64,000 nucleotides of DNA from Diadophis punctatus similis (lineage: Eukaryota; Chordata; Lepidosauria; Squamata; Dipsadidae), in NCBI GenBank assembly GCA_023053685.1, contig JALIGW010000013.1, positions 19,676,501-19,740,500 on the forward strand, given 5' to 3'. Shown piece by piece: positions 39,332-51,044 of the stretch. A program made the position numbers and the translations under genes. The notes beneath the pieces were generated by a model. It had not been told where the DNA came from. It saw nothing but the letters and a program-made list of their open reading frames with translations, and searched no databases. How positions within the stretch are numbered: position 1 is the stretch's first letter; the number at the start of each line of letters is the position of its first letter.

Positions 39332-39840
39332 GATTTGAGTTTAGTAAAAGCTACTGGGACCATCAGGTTGTGAAGGCCTTGGAAAATGACAGGTTAATAT
39401 CATATGGGACACAAACATTTTGTTCATAACATGCCTGATATAGCAGTTATTGAAAAGAGAAATTTGCTTCATTGATGTTGCTATACTGGGTGATGCTAGA
39501 ATTGAGGAAAAGCATTTGGGTGGAAAATATAACATCCTGGGATTTGCATATTGAAGTTGAACACTTATAGAAAAAGGAATCCATTGTTATATCAGTAATG
39601 ATTGCATCCCTCAGAGCAAAACCTAGAAGACTTCCTAAATTTATTTTTTAAAAAAACCCCTCTCTGCTTGGAACTGCCTATATTTTTAGATGCTAATTTA
39701 ATCATTCTTAGGTTTATGGTTATGACTTAAATTATTAAGTATTTTACCAGTCTTGGAATATGTATCTATCTGAAGAATGTCCACACATAAAATTAATAAT
39801 AAGGCATTGGACGAATATCTGAAAAACAGTGGAGAAAATG
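39332..39840. other. intronic sequence, nothing recognised
   Basis: Nothing supported. Confidence 0.35.
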
Positions 39841-40400
39841 AGACGTTGTACTTACCTGAGACATCCATTCTCGGAGGGTGGAGCTAGCTGCCAAGAATTG
39901 GGTTTGACACTGCCTTCGAGCCAATCAGGACTAAGTCTGAAAAAAGTATAAATAGTGGCTCTAGGGCCTAGTTCCCCCTCTTTTGACTCAGTCCAAGCCA
40001 AGGACTAGTGCCTTTCACTTCAAAACATCTGAACTCTACCTATTGATTTAATCTAGAATTCTAAAATTGTAAGCTCCCTGAACGAGCCCCCCAAGTACCA
40101 TCAATCTCTAACTTGGGAGTCGGCAGCCAGGCTCTTGGGCTGGCTGCTGCTTGCCCCTCCAGCTGAAGGCCCAATTGAGAGATTCTAAATTCCATCTATT
40201 TATACCAATTGATATTGTATAGGCCGGCTGTGGAGGGAGTGGGAACGGTCCCTAATTTGACCACCTGGGACAACGATGACCTCTTCACCGTTCATAATTG
40301 GGCTCTGCACGAGGCTGGCAAGCAATTTGCCGATTACCATTGGATGGCCGCGTGAGGAAAAAAATTCACTCACTGCTCGCACTGAAGCTAGTATAACATG
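39841..40400. other. unclassified promoter-like segment
   Basis: GTATAAATAGTGGC at 39947 is a good TATA box, about 80 bp after CCAATCAGG (CCAAT box) at 39921. On the opposite strand 39865 to 39851 reads CTCAGGTAAGTAC, a consensus splice donor. Sequence from 40200 to 40360 is GC-richer than its surroundings. An LTR or other retroelement end is likely; no direct terminal duplication was found. Confidence 0.3.
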
Positions 40401-40497
40401 AAGGTTTATGTCTACTGGAGAGATTAGATGGCTTACAAGAAAGAGCAAATGAAGAATAGAAAAGAAAAATGGCAAGGCAAAGTATTAATGACATGAC

Positions 40498-40500
<3 letters not shown>

Positions 40501-40550
<50 letters not shown>

Positions 40551-40560
40551 CATACATACA

Positions 40561-40591
<31 letters not shown>
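40501..40591. repeat. (GT)n(ACAT)n compound microsatellite
   Basis: About 24 GT units followed by about 10 ACAT units. Confidence 0.96.
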
Positions 40592-41043
40592 CAGGCAAAG
40601 AAGCAGCTAGCAACAAGACCTGGCAATGGCTAAGAGCAGGAAAGTTGTCAATATAGCCTTGCAATAAAGTAGATTTCGATCATCTAGTTTTGTTTTCTGT
40701 CTGCTTTATCAGGGAAGGCCAACATCAATCTTGCAGATCTGATGGTTTCCTAGGCAGCATCTTTTCTCCCCTCAAGGTTATCCATGCCATTCCATTACAT
40801 CAGTCTCCAAAATGATTCACTGGAACATCTGTAATCTGTTATCATGTGCCAGTAATGAAAAATTGGCGGGAACATAGAACTGAAAAAGTACTTGAGAATG
40901 AGCAGTTTAAAATACTGTGTGATACAAACTGATAGTCTTGACTCATAACACACCAGATTTAACTGCGTTTAAAAAGAAAAAAGTGTGGATAACTGATGTA
41001 ATGAATAGAAGACAAAGAATTGGAGAAGATCACAAAGAATCAA
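40592..41043. other. intronic sequence, nothing recognised
   Basis: Nothing supported. Confidence 0.35.
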
Positions 41044-41245
41044 GATCTGAAAATTGAAATTCAAAGATTAGGTAATAAATCAGCCATGGTGGTCCCAGTG
41101 ATTATCGGCACACTGGGTACCATGTCAGAAAATCTTGGATGACACTTAGAATATCTGCACATTGACAAAATTTCCATCTGCCAATTACAAAAGACCATAC
41201 AGCTTGGAACTGTACATATACTACCCGAATACATTATGACACCCT
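41044..41245 (+). mobile_element. R4/Dong-like LINE, C-terminal fragment
   Basis: Reads DLKIEIQRL, then VVPVIIGTLGTMSENL and HIDKISICQLQKTIQLGTV, parallel to the minus-strand ORF at 12019-12489. Stops and frame breaks make it an older copy of the same family. Confidence 0.75.
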
Positions 41246-41637
41246 AGATCCTTGGGGGAAACTCAATACCAACACTAGCTAAATAACTTATGTGCCATTA
41301 CATGATTTGAAATGTGCATCTTCAGTTACCAATGCTTTATGTTTAGAGACACCATAAAATGTATGTACCGCTATATAAAATTGTGCCACTGGGCTTTTTT
41401 AATTTAATTTATTATTTTATATAATTTATGTCCTGATAAACACTCAAGATGGTTACCCAATCAAAATTTTAAAGCAAAAACAATATAAAAATTGAAATAA
41501 AACATCAATTAAAACAATAAACAAGGGTTGATTTCTCTTTGTTATCCCTCATATTTCCTGCGTAAACATTGTAAGACAAACAAAATATGAGAGAATTGTT
41601 CATATTCCTTTAATAAACATAAATCTTTATTGCTACA

Positions 41638-41765
<128 letters not shown>

Positions 41766-41829
41766 GGAGGTTCTTCTATGCCGCCCTACTCCCTGAGGAC
41801 TCCGGGCAGGTTATAGTTATCTGATCACC

Positions 41830-43020
41830 TGGAACAAATATTACCACTTAAAGTTACTTCTAGAAGAGGTTAAAAAACTGGAATTTGCCTCTGGGATCAG
41901 AGAGAAAATGGGAAGGAGGGGGTAATCTCTATGTATATCTAACTAGTTTAAAAATAATCACTTTTATTGTTTGAAGCGTACAGAATTTTATAACATAGAC
42001 CTTGGACTAAGCTGCTAGTCACTTTACTTGATGTCCAAGTCTTCTACCCAGTCCAAATATTGGCAAAACTTTGGTGTAACATAAATAGTATGAGTGTGCC
42101 ATATTATAAATCTACTCCCTAAATTGGGCCAAAACTTTGAGAATATCTGAAAATTCCATACATTATGGCAATTCTTCTTTTAAGACTATGGAGTCTTACT
42201 TATTCTATCATTGTTTTTGCTTCAAGGCTTCAATGCAATTTCTGAGACAGACATTGGACTAAGATTTAATAATTCCTTGCTCTAAAGAAAGCAAAAATCC
42301 TGCCTGTGTGCTGTCAATAATAGTCTCCTGAAAATTTCTGCTTTAATGGCTAAATACTGTATGACTGTTTTGTTTATGTCATCAAGGAAAAACAGAGGAC
42401 AGCTTAGATTGGAAATTCCTATATGTAGTAGGTTTCCTGCCCAGATCTATAGATTAAATTAATGACCAATAGAATTACATAATCATGTTGAAGGATATTA
42501 TATCTGTTTTATTTGGGTAAAATAAATATAGTAGAAATATTTATTAGTTTCATTTAGTGACTGGTTCTATATTTATCACAAAATATAATCCTTTTCTCAA
42601 GAATATTTCAAAATAGCTGCTATGCATTCATCACTGTTTTCATTTCCATGCATGCTTTGCAAAAATGGAAAAGTGCTGAAAAATCTTAATTAAAATAAAT
42701 TAAAATAAACAAGAATTAATGATTTTTTTATCCTTGTATGTTTAAGGGTTTCATTAGAAACAAATATCTATTTGCATTTTCACTAGTACAAGTAGCCTAG
42801 TCATAGATCTGAAATGATTTGAGATCATTTTTTTCCCCAAAACTGAAAAAGGTTTTTCCCATTTCAATAATTAATAACATTTTTAGCATGTGGAAGTGAG
42901 TGTAAAGAGAACAGGACGTTTTGTTTTATCCACATTTGCAAATGAACAAAACAGATTTGTAATTTCTGAATCATAATGCAGAAAAGAATAACAGAGTGTT
43001 GTTTCTACTCAACAATAATA
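41830..43020. other. intronic sequence, nothing recognised
   Basis: AT-rich; nothing supported. Confidence 0.35.

Positions 43021-43021
<1 letters not shown>

Positions 43022-43081
<60 letters not shown>
43022..43081. repeat. (TG)n microsatellite
   Basis: About 29 uninterrupted TG units. Confidence 0.96.
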
Positions 43082-43082
<1 letters not shown>

Positions 43083-44014
43083 GAAAGAAAGTTGAATAAT
43101 GCATTCCATTCATTCGGAAATGTTGCTCTATGGAAAAATGAGTGGGTGAGTTCAATCACTGCTCAGGTAGGAAAACTGAGTGTGAATGGAGATAAATATA
43201 AATATGGAAATATTTATATTATGGTTTGCTCTATTGCCTTACAGAATTCAGAGTGGTTTTCCACAATAAACAGGGGATGGCAAGTGACAAAACACATTGT
43301 AATACAAATTCTGCCACTTCTATACATTGTGCTGCAAGTGCCAAATGACAAAACTTCCATTTTGAGATCCATACTGAGTTTCTGATAAACAACTGAGCTT
43401 CTCCACTAACAGAACAATTATTGTCAGTGAAATAGCTGGTTATCTATTGCTCATTTCCAAAATCGGCTCTGGAGAGTTGGAGTTCATCCATGTCCTTGGA
43501 AGTAAACGGGAATTACTGAATAATATTATTTGCTCATTACAAAAGGCACACTCTGCTTTTCTGATTATATAAGTGGTCAATGCAGCTCACCATAAAAGAA
43601 AATACAAAATGTGAACCTCATCAGTAAAATCAGTGCAATTTCTTTGAGCTATTAAGATCCAGTAATAGACAAAAGTTTAAATAATCATCATGATTGAATG
43701 TGCTTCTCAGTTTCAAGCTAATACTGAAAAACTTGTTGGCCTCTACATTTTATTATTTTATTATTTTATTTTATTGGTAGGGGATCAAATTGTTCTCTAT
43801 CAAGTCAATTTAAAGACCAAAAAAGATATAATGAAATTGAAAGAATGTCAGATTAAAAAGCTAGCATTGCAATATCCTAATGTGTTTTTTTACAACTCTT
43901 TCTAAAATAGCAAAGTATATCATTGGCCATTTCTTTATATCTCCAGAACTACTGAGCAATTGCTCCAGGCATTGAATGTCATTTTCTTTTTGGATTGCAT
44001 ATAGTCAAAAAGAG
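43082..44014. other. intronic sequence, nothing recognised
   Basis: Nothing supported. Confidence 0.35.
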
Positions 44015-44022
44015 ACAGAAGT

Positions 44023-44425
44023 CTCTTTTTGGGTTCCACTTACCTTCGCCACCGGTTTGCATCGCGATGTTTTGCGCATGCACGCTTGATACGCATGCGC
44101 ACATCCCCTCGTGCAATTTTGCTTCCACGCATGCTCAGTAGCTATAATCAGCCCGAAAAACAGCTGAGGAGCTGATCAGCTGTGCTTCAGGCAAAGGAAT
44201 AAAGGTAAGTATAAACCCGGGGGAAGGCTGCAGAGCCCTTTTTCAAACAGCAGCAGAGGAAAAAACTTCAAAACAGTAACAAATTCCGAAAAAAATCCGA
44301 AAAAAAGATCGTGGCACCCACAGACCGGCACCGACCGAACCGGATCTGTGACGCCATTGTGATGTCACCAGCGGGTCGCTACCGGTTCAGGCGATCCGGT
44401 CCGAACCGACAGGAACCCACCCCTG
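44023..44425. mobile_element. hAT MITE, family A, 403 bp, TSD ACAGAAGT
   Basis: The right end is AGGAACCCACCCCTG. The left end has decayed to CTCTTTTTGGGTTCC but ACAGAAGT is present on both sides (44015-44022 and 44426-44433). The interior holds GATGTCACCAGCGGG, and CCGGTTCAGGCGATCCGG near the right end. It is the longest family A copy here. Confidence 0.88.
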
Positions 44426-44819
44426 ACAGAAGTCTGATTTGTCATTTTTCAAAAGCTCAAAGTATTGTTTGGCAACTCCCAGTTATGGAGACAATTTGTT
44501 GTTTTCTTTGCTTTCTTAATATAATATTGTATATCCAAAGACACTGTAAGTAAGATAGCTTAACACAAAATAACTTTTCCATTAATGGAAATTAAATTGA
44601 AGAGAAAAACAAACAAACATTTCCACCTGATAGAAATTAAACCGGAGAAAAGCTGGAGTACATAAAGTCATAGTTACGAGGAAGGCCAATAAATCCTTCA
44701 TCAAAAACTCATCTTGAAAAATTACTCAGAAGATCTATTGTATAAAGATAAATGCATTTTAAGCAGAGATTAAAAGTATGGTCATCTGAAAGTAATTCAG
44801 ATGATCATCTGAATTAAAT

Positions 44820-46951
44820 TCACCCATTCCTTAAATTGAAGAAAGTAGGGGAAAGCATTAGGCCACTCAGGTATGAGCTAAATCATATCTCTGATGAATA
44901 TACAGAAGAAGTGACAAATAGATTTAAGGAATTAGATCTGATAGACAGAGTACCTGAAGAACTACGGACGGAGGCTTGTAACATTGTACAAGAGGTAGCA
45001 ACTAAAACCATCCCAAAGAAAAAGAAACGCAAGAAAGCAAAATGGCTGTCTGATGAAGCTTTGCAAATAGCTGTGGAAAGAAGGGAAGCAAAAGGCAAGG
45101 GAAAAAGAGAAATATACACCCAATTGAATGCAGAATTCCAGAGAATAGCTAGAAGAGATAAGAATGCCTTCTTAAATGAACAGTGCAAAGAAATAGAAGA
45201 AAACAATAGAATAGGGAAGACCAGAGATCTCTTCAAAAAAATTGGAGATATGAAGGGAACATTTAATGCAAAGATGGGCATGATAAAGGACCAAAATGGC
45301 AGGGACCTAACAGATGCAGAAGAGATTAAGAAGAGGTGGCAAAATTACACAGAAGAACTGTACAAGAATGAACTTAATCTCCCTGATAACCACGATGGGG
45401 TAGTCACTGACCTTGAGCCAGACATCCTAGAATGTGAAGTCAAATGGGCCTTAGGAAATCTGAGCAACAACAAAGCTAGTGGAGGTGACAGTATTCCAGC
45501 TGAGCTATTCAAAACCTTAAAAGACGATGCAGCAAAAGTGCTACACTCAATTTGCCAGCAAATCTGGAAAACTCAACAGTGGCCACAGGATTGGAAAAGG
45601 TCAGTTTACATTCCAATTCCAAAGAAGGGCAATGCCAAAGAATGTTCAAAGAATGTTCAAAGTACCGCACCATTTTACTCATTTCATATGCTAGTAAAGT
45701 TATGCTCAAAATCCTACAAGCTAGGCTCCAGCAGTATGTGGACTGAGAACTACAGGCAGGATTTCGAAGAGGCAGAGGAACTAGGGATCAAATTGCCAAC
45801 ATACAACATTCTCCATGGATCATGGAGAAAGCTAGGGAGTTCCAGAAAAACATCTACTTCTGCTTCATTGACTATGCTAAAGCCTTTGATTGTGTGGATC
45901 ACAACAAATTGTGGCAAGTTCTTAAAGAGAAGGGAGTACCAGACCATCTTATTTGTCTCTTGAGAAATCTACAGTATATGCGGGTCAAGAAGCAACAGTG
46001 AGAACTGGACACGGAACCACTGATTGGTTCAAAATTGGGAAAGGAGTCCAGCAAGGCTATATGCTGTCGCCCTGCCTACTTAACTTATATGCAGAGCACA
46101 TCATGAGAAAGGTGGGGCTAGATAATCAAAAGTTGGAATTAAGATTGCCGGGAGAAATATCAATAACCTCAGATATGCAGATATACCACTCTAATGGCAG
46201 TAAGTGAAGAGGAACTAAAGAGCCTCTTGATGCAGGTGAAGAAGGAAAGTGCAAAAGTTGGCTTGAAACTCAACATTAAGAAAACTAAGATCATGGCATC
46301 TGGCCCTCTCAATTCCTGGCTAATAGATGGGGAAGAAATGGAGGTAGTGACAGATTTTATTTTCCTGGGCTCCAAGATCACCGCAGATGGGGATTGCAGC
46401 CAAGAAATGAAAAGATGCTTGCTCCTGGGGAGGAAAGCTATGGCAAATCTAGACAGCATACTAAAAAGCAGAAACATCACCCTGCCAACAAAAGTGCGTA
46501 TAGTCAATGCTATGGTTTTCCCAGTTGCAATATATGGCTGTGAAAGTTGGACCATAATCAAGGCTGAGCGCCAAAGAATTGAGGCCTTTGAACTATGGTG
46601 CTGGAGAAGATTCCTGTGAGTCCATTGGACTGCAAGGCGATCAAATTGGTCAGTCCTAGAGGAGATCAACACTGACTGTATTTAGAAGGCCAGATTCTGA
46701 AGATGAAACTCAAATACTTTGGCCACCTAATGAGAAGGAAGGACTCACTGGAGGAGAGCTTAATGCTGGGAAAGATTGAGGGCTAAAGAAGACGGGGACG
46801 ACAGAGAATGAGATGGCTGAATGGAGTCACTGAAGCAGTAGGAATGAGCTTAAATGGACTCCAGAGGATGGTAGAGGACAGGAAGGCCTGGAGTAACATT
46901 GTCCAGCGTGTCACAATGGGTCGGACATGACTTCATAACTGACAACAAGAA
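44820..46951 (+). mobile_element. BovB (RTE-clade) LINE, ORF2 3' two thirds, pseudogene
   Basis: The + strand encodes the characteristic BovB protein over about 2 kb. Blocks in order: KTIPKKKKRKKAKWLSDEA, LTDAEEIKKRWQNYTEELYK, LEPDILECEVKWALGNLSNN (fingers), KASGGDSIPAEL, WKTQQWPQDWKRSVYIPIPK, then further blocks in other frames. Near 45650 an 11-bp tandem duplication (AAAGAATGTTC twice) shifts the frame. The RT active site is lost: the expected YADD is followed by altered sequence (reads YADI near 46180). Later blocks TKIMASGPL and ITADGDCSQEMKR remain. The tail ends GGGTCGGACATGACTTCATA, matching BovB termini. It is 5'-truncated. Confidence 0.93.
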
Positions 46952-47369
46952 GCATAAACATACAGGAATCCAACAGATAGAGTTCAAATTATGTGATTGT
47001 GTATATGCATACATCAAGTATGTGTGTTTATAAAAAGCTATATTTAATGTTTAAATCCATGGTTTGATACATTTAGCTCCTGAGAATTTTTACAGTAATA
47101 TTTGGAAAACTGCAAAATCTCTTAGTAAGAGGGAGACAGAGACAGAGGAGGCCATACGATATGAATCTGGTAATTTTATTTACACTCAGGCACAGTCTGA
47201 GTTTTTCAAACGTTCTTATGACAGAATGGGAAGTTTTGGCATGGACCCTTGGTCATGCCCATTTCACTCCCTGCCACCTGCCCCAGACGCTACCAGTCTG
47301 ACTTTCCTCTTCTGCTAGCCCTCTGCTGGCAATTCACCACCACCACTGTTTTCCCAGCCCTCTCCCCCC
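46952..47369. other. intronic sequence, nothing recognised
   Basis: Nothing supported. Confidence 0.35.
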
Positions 47370-47377
47370 CCCCAGCC

Positions 47378-47647
47378 CAGGGGTGGGTTCCAGATTCTGC
47401 TACTGCTGGTTCGCTCAGGGATGCGGCTCGCTGGTGGGTGCATGTTGCGCGCCCTGCGCATGCGCAGTACTAAAAAAAGCTGTGCATGCACAGAAACAAA
47501 AAACAAGATGGTGGTGCCTATGGCATCGCCAAGAGAACCGGCTCGGAGGCATGGCAGACCTGGGTCGCTGCCGGTTCCAGTGACCCAGGCCGCCAAGTTA
47601 CTAACGGTTCTATAGAACCAGTCCGAACCGGTAGGAACCCACCTCTG
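47378..47647. mobile_element. hAT MITE, family A, TSD C(C/T)CCAGCC
   Basis: It starts CAGGGGTGGGTTCCAG and ends GGTAGGAACCCACCTCTG. Flanks are CCCCAGCC (47370-47377) and CTCCAGCC (47648-47655), 7/8 alike. The body is very like the copy at 15972. Confidence 0.9.
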
Positions 47648-47825
47648 CTCCAGCCCATCGTGCCAGTTGTTTTCCCGAAGCACATTCATACCCCAGCAAT
47701 TCAACAAAGCACATTCCTATCCCACAGGGATCTGGGGATGTGGTTCATACAATGGAGTTACTGGTGTGTGACTTGCTCAACGGGCTGCTGACTGTGAAGA
47801 TCGTGAGGGTTCTGGGAGGATTTAA

Positions 47826-48265
47826 TAGGGTGGTTTAAGACTTGGGACAGGGGCACTCACAGAATCAGGCAGAGTCAGGCCTCACCTCTTTGTCAGGCGT
47901 ACAAGTCTGGATCGCTTGGTAATTTCCCATCCAATTACTCTTTCTGAGGATACTTTTTCAGAGTTACCTGTAAAGGCAATAGGGTGGATTAAGCCTCAGG
48001 ACATGGGCACTCACACAGTCAGGCCTACCTCACAGTATTGCTTTTTAGAAATGGCAAAGGGATAAAATCCTACCAAGTGATTCCAGACTTGTACGTCTGA
48101 AAGGGAGATAAGGCAGGCCTGCCTGGCTCTGTGAGTGCCCCTGTCCCGAGTCTTAATCCATCCTATTGTCTTTATAGGTCATCCTGAACAAGTATTCCTA
48201 AAAGGAGTACTTGGATGGGAGACCACCAGGTGATCCCAGATTTGTATGTTTGACAGGGAAATCTT
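47826..48265. repeat. 5S-rRNA-like inverted and direct repeat cluster
   Basis: AATAGGGTGG(A)TTAAG(A)C(T)T and GGGCACTCACA are directly repeated (47826 on and 47978 on), and the same motifs appear inverted (GTGAGTGCCCCTGTCCCGAG near 48131). The segment 48180-48252 contains GTACTTGGATGGGAGACCAC followed by CAGGTGATCCC, which matches the 3' half of vertebrate 5S rRNA including the box C region. A decayed inverted copy is at 47889-47985. This may be a 5S-derived SINE or a 5S pseudogene pair. Confidence 0.7.
48180..48252 (+). pseudogene. 5S rRNA-like pseudogene fragment (3' half)
   Basis: Matches 5S rRNA from the middle to near the 3' end (CCTGAACA..., then GTACTTGGATGGGAGACC..., then TGATCCCAGAT...). 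Box C is recognisable; the 5' box A is largely lost, so it is not a functional 5S gene. Confidence 0.65.
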
Positions 48266-48955
48266 CTTGAGCCCTTGGCAGGGTGATACCTGTGATCTGC
48301 TTTCTCCTACAACTGTGGTGCATTTCCCAACAGCAGGGCCTCAACCTTGATATCTCCCATGTTTAAAATGGGTGCATTCTTCAATGAAGGCATTGAAGGA
48401 ACATTGATCCTTCAATATAGGACAGCATCCAAAGCTTTTCCTTTGCAGGCAAGTGACAATTCTAATTGCATTCTGTGTATCATAGGAGGGGAAGTGAGAA
48501 CGCTGCATGCCTGCCCATGCCCCTTTCCAAGGTTTAAGGTTAGGGTTTAAATAAGGTAAAGAAAATTATTTTTTAAATTAAGTTAAATTAAATTAGCTGA
48601 AATTATTTAAAAAACCACCAAAAAACATCAAGCCAATATTTCCTCAAAAATTAATCTTTGAACATGAGGAAAAGAGACTTCAGGTAACATTTCATATGGA
48701 TAGCATGATAAATGATCAAGCTCTTTAGAAAATTGTTATTGCATCCTTCAATATCTGCTTAGCTATCTTTGCCCACTCCATTTTCTTTTGGTTCAGATGT
48801 TTTAAACATGTTGCTACTTGTACCTCTCCTTCAGGCATGTCTGCTCAAACCCCAAGATGACTTTTCCCTTGTATTTTGGCCAAGAATAAATAGGATGAAT
48901 TCTCAAGGATGGTGCCAGTTGGTTATTTTAGATCTTGCCAAGTTCGAAATCAATT
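48266..48955. other. intronic sequence, nothing recognised
   Basis: Nothing supported. Confidence 0.35.
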
Positions 48956-49112
48956 TATTTATTTATTTATTTATTTATTTATTTGTGAGATTTATATACC
49001 GCCTCACAGTGCAAGCACTCTCTAAGCGGTTTACACCATTAAGCAATGTATATCTATATTGCCCCCAACAATCTGGGTCCTCATTTTACCTACCTCGGAA
49101 GGATGGAATTGC
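48956..49112 (-). mobile_element. Sauria-type SINE, 3' part, with (TTTA)n tail
   Basis: The minus strand has the AACCGCTTAGAGAGTGCTTG block, the TATATAAATCTCACAAATAA tail and GGACCCAGATTG. The tRNA head is missing. This is the same subtype as the copy at 59376. Confidence 0.82.
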
Positions 49113-49760
49113 GAGATTTGGTAAAGTTTTCAGTTTACTAAGTTGAGTTAGAAGTTCAGCAGACAATTAATTTCAACGGATTCTCAAGATAAATGAGCTC
49201 AATGTGGTGGGCTCATAAACTAATTTTATGTAGGTTGTGGTCCATAGAGATGCAACAAGGAGGGAAACAAAACCTTTAAGCAACCTTCAAGTTTGTAGAG
49301 ATATAAATAATTTGTTATGTATAGTTTGGAATACCACCCTAGAGAATACAGTATTCACTGTAAATATCCTGAAATGTAAATATTGGACAAAAGCATTGCA
49401 AGTGTGTTTTTCTTGAACTCAATTTATGTTTGAAAATAAAAGAAACCAATATATGAGAGTAAAGAACAATAAAAGTAAATCTATTCCTTAATCTCTTTGT
49501 GACTAAAACCTTGTCAAACCAAGGAAACAACTAATAAATTATGTCTTGGTAGCCCTGGACAGAACAAACTGTACAAAACCTATTTTTATAGAAAAATAAA
49601 TTGTAGGTTTTCAGTACGCAAGGATATTTGATGATTTATCCAGCTGATAACACAAAAAAACCACAGGTCTCTTTCGATCATATGCTTAGTAACTCATACA
49701 ATGAGGATAAACTGAGCAAAATATTTCCTGAAGTATTATTTTTATAAATGTTCAAGTACA
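49113..49760. other. intronic sequence, nothing recognised
   Basis: Nothing supported. Confidence 0.35.
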
Positions 49761-49764
49761 ATGA

Positions 49765-50870
49765 AGATGATGAAGTGGACAGGGTTCCTTGATGTTGTCA
49801 GTGCAATCATCTGTCAATTAGATCCCCGTCCCTCCTGGTTGATGTAAGCCTCCAGGATGGTGACAGCCAGGTGGTTCAGACAGTGATAAATTATTCGCTG
49901 CTGAATGGGATGTTTTGGGGGCCCTTTAAGAAGGCCCATCCTCAAAAAAAATCTCTTGATCCCACCTGACTAGATTTCCATCTAGTCTCTCACCTTCCCT
50001 TTTTTAGATAAGATAATAGAGAAGGTGGTTGTATGGCAGCCCTGGATGAAACAGATTATCTAGACCAGTGGTTCTCAACCTTCCTAATGCCGCACCCTGT
50101 GCCCTGCCCCGTGCCCCCACCGTGCCCCATCCCACCGTCGCGCCTGCCATCGCGACCCCCGCCCTACCACCGCCATTTGGGTTCTTTTACCCTCTGCGCA
50201 TAAGCAAAGCGTTCTGCGCATGCGCAGAGGGTAAAAGAACCCAAATGGCGGCGTCTGGGCAAAGTCTCCCAAACCCTGTGAAAGGGTCGTTTGACCCCCC
50301 CAGGTTGAGAACCGCTGATCTAGACCCCTTTCATTAAGATTTTAGGCCCGTAATGGAATAGAAATAGCAATGGTCGGCCTTGTTGATGATCTCCAGCAAG
50401 AGTGGGATGGGAATAATGCATCCATTCTTGCCCTCCTTGACCATGCAGTGGTCTTCAATGCTATTAACTATGGTGTTATTTTGGGCCGGCTGTAGGATTT
50501 AAGGCTGCACTACCCCAGACATACCCAGTGAGCAATTTCAGAGTTCTCCTGAATTAAACCTCAATCACTCAAGCCCTGATCATCTCACATCTGGACTACT
50601 GCAATGCACTTTATGTGGAGAGGAATACTCATTCTCAATTTATGAGTATCCAGAAGCTTCAGCTGATACAGAACACAGCTGGGAGGGCAGTTCCTGAGGC
50701 ACCTAGAATGGCTCATGAATACACCACAGTTCTGCAAGCTGCACTGGTTTCCGGTGGCTTCCGGGCCCAAAGTCAAGATGCTGGTTACCACCTTTGAATC
50801 TGAGCAACCGTCTCGCCCCAATGGGACTGTCTTGTCCAACTCATGCCAGGTGGGACTTGTGATTTCACTG
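49765..50870 (+). mobile_element. L2-like LINE fragment, interrupted by a hAT element
   Basis: Two halves surround the hAT element at 50066-50317. Left (49765-50057): LDFHLVSHLPF and IIEKVV-like RT peptides. Right (50326-50870): LVDDLQQEWDGNNASILALL, then the pre-terminal block LDYCNALYVERNTHS with QKLQLIQNTAGRAV. The target duplication of the hAT element joins the two. Confidence 0.72.
50066..50317. mobile_element. SPIN-like hAT MITE, TSD ATCTAGAC
   Basis: It begins CAGTGGTTCTCAACCTTCCT and contains AATGCCGC just after. It ends GTGAAAGGGTCGTTTGACCC then CAGGTTGAGAACCGCTG. These resemble the ends of the SPIN (SPACE INVADER) hAT family as I remember them. ATCTAGAC is found on both sides (50058-50065 and 50318-50325), and has the TCTAGA core. 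A 26-bp inner inverted repeat (TTGGGTTCTTTTACCCTCTG and its complement, 50175-50250) suggests a secondary hairpin. No transposase is present. Confidence 0.85.
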
Positions 50871-50879
50871 CCAGCTTCT

Positions 50880-51042
50880 CCATTGACACTGCTTATCAGA
50901 AGGTGGCTGTGAAGATCACAAATAATGATCACATGATAGTGGGATGTTGTTATCGTAAATGTGAGGATTGGTTGTAAAGTTACTTTTCCCATGGTGTCGT
51001 AGCAGTTGCTAAAAAGGGCAGTCATGAAGCGAGGACTGCCTG
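50880..51042 (+). mobile_element. MITE family B, 3' half
   Basis: From GACACTGCTTATCAGAAGG to GCGAGGACTGCCTG, followed by TA (51043-51044). It lacks the 5' end. Confidence 0.7.
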
Positions 51043-51044
51043 TA

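Noticed and set aside
39848..39875. U1 snRNA-like start (TACTTACCTGAG)
   Set aside because: Only the first dozen bases match; the rest has no U1 structure. I note it as an antisense splice-donor consensus.
42996..43385. 129-codon frame with poly Cys-Val
   Set aside because: It starts in a (TG)n microsatellite; the remainder has no family resemblance.
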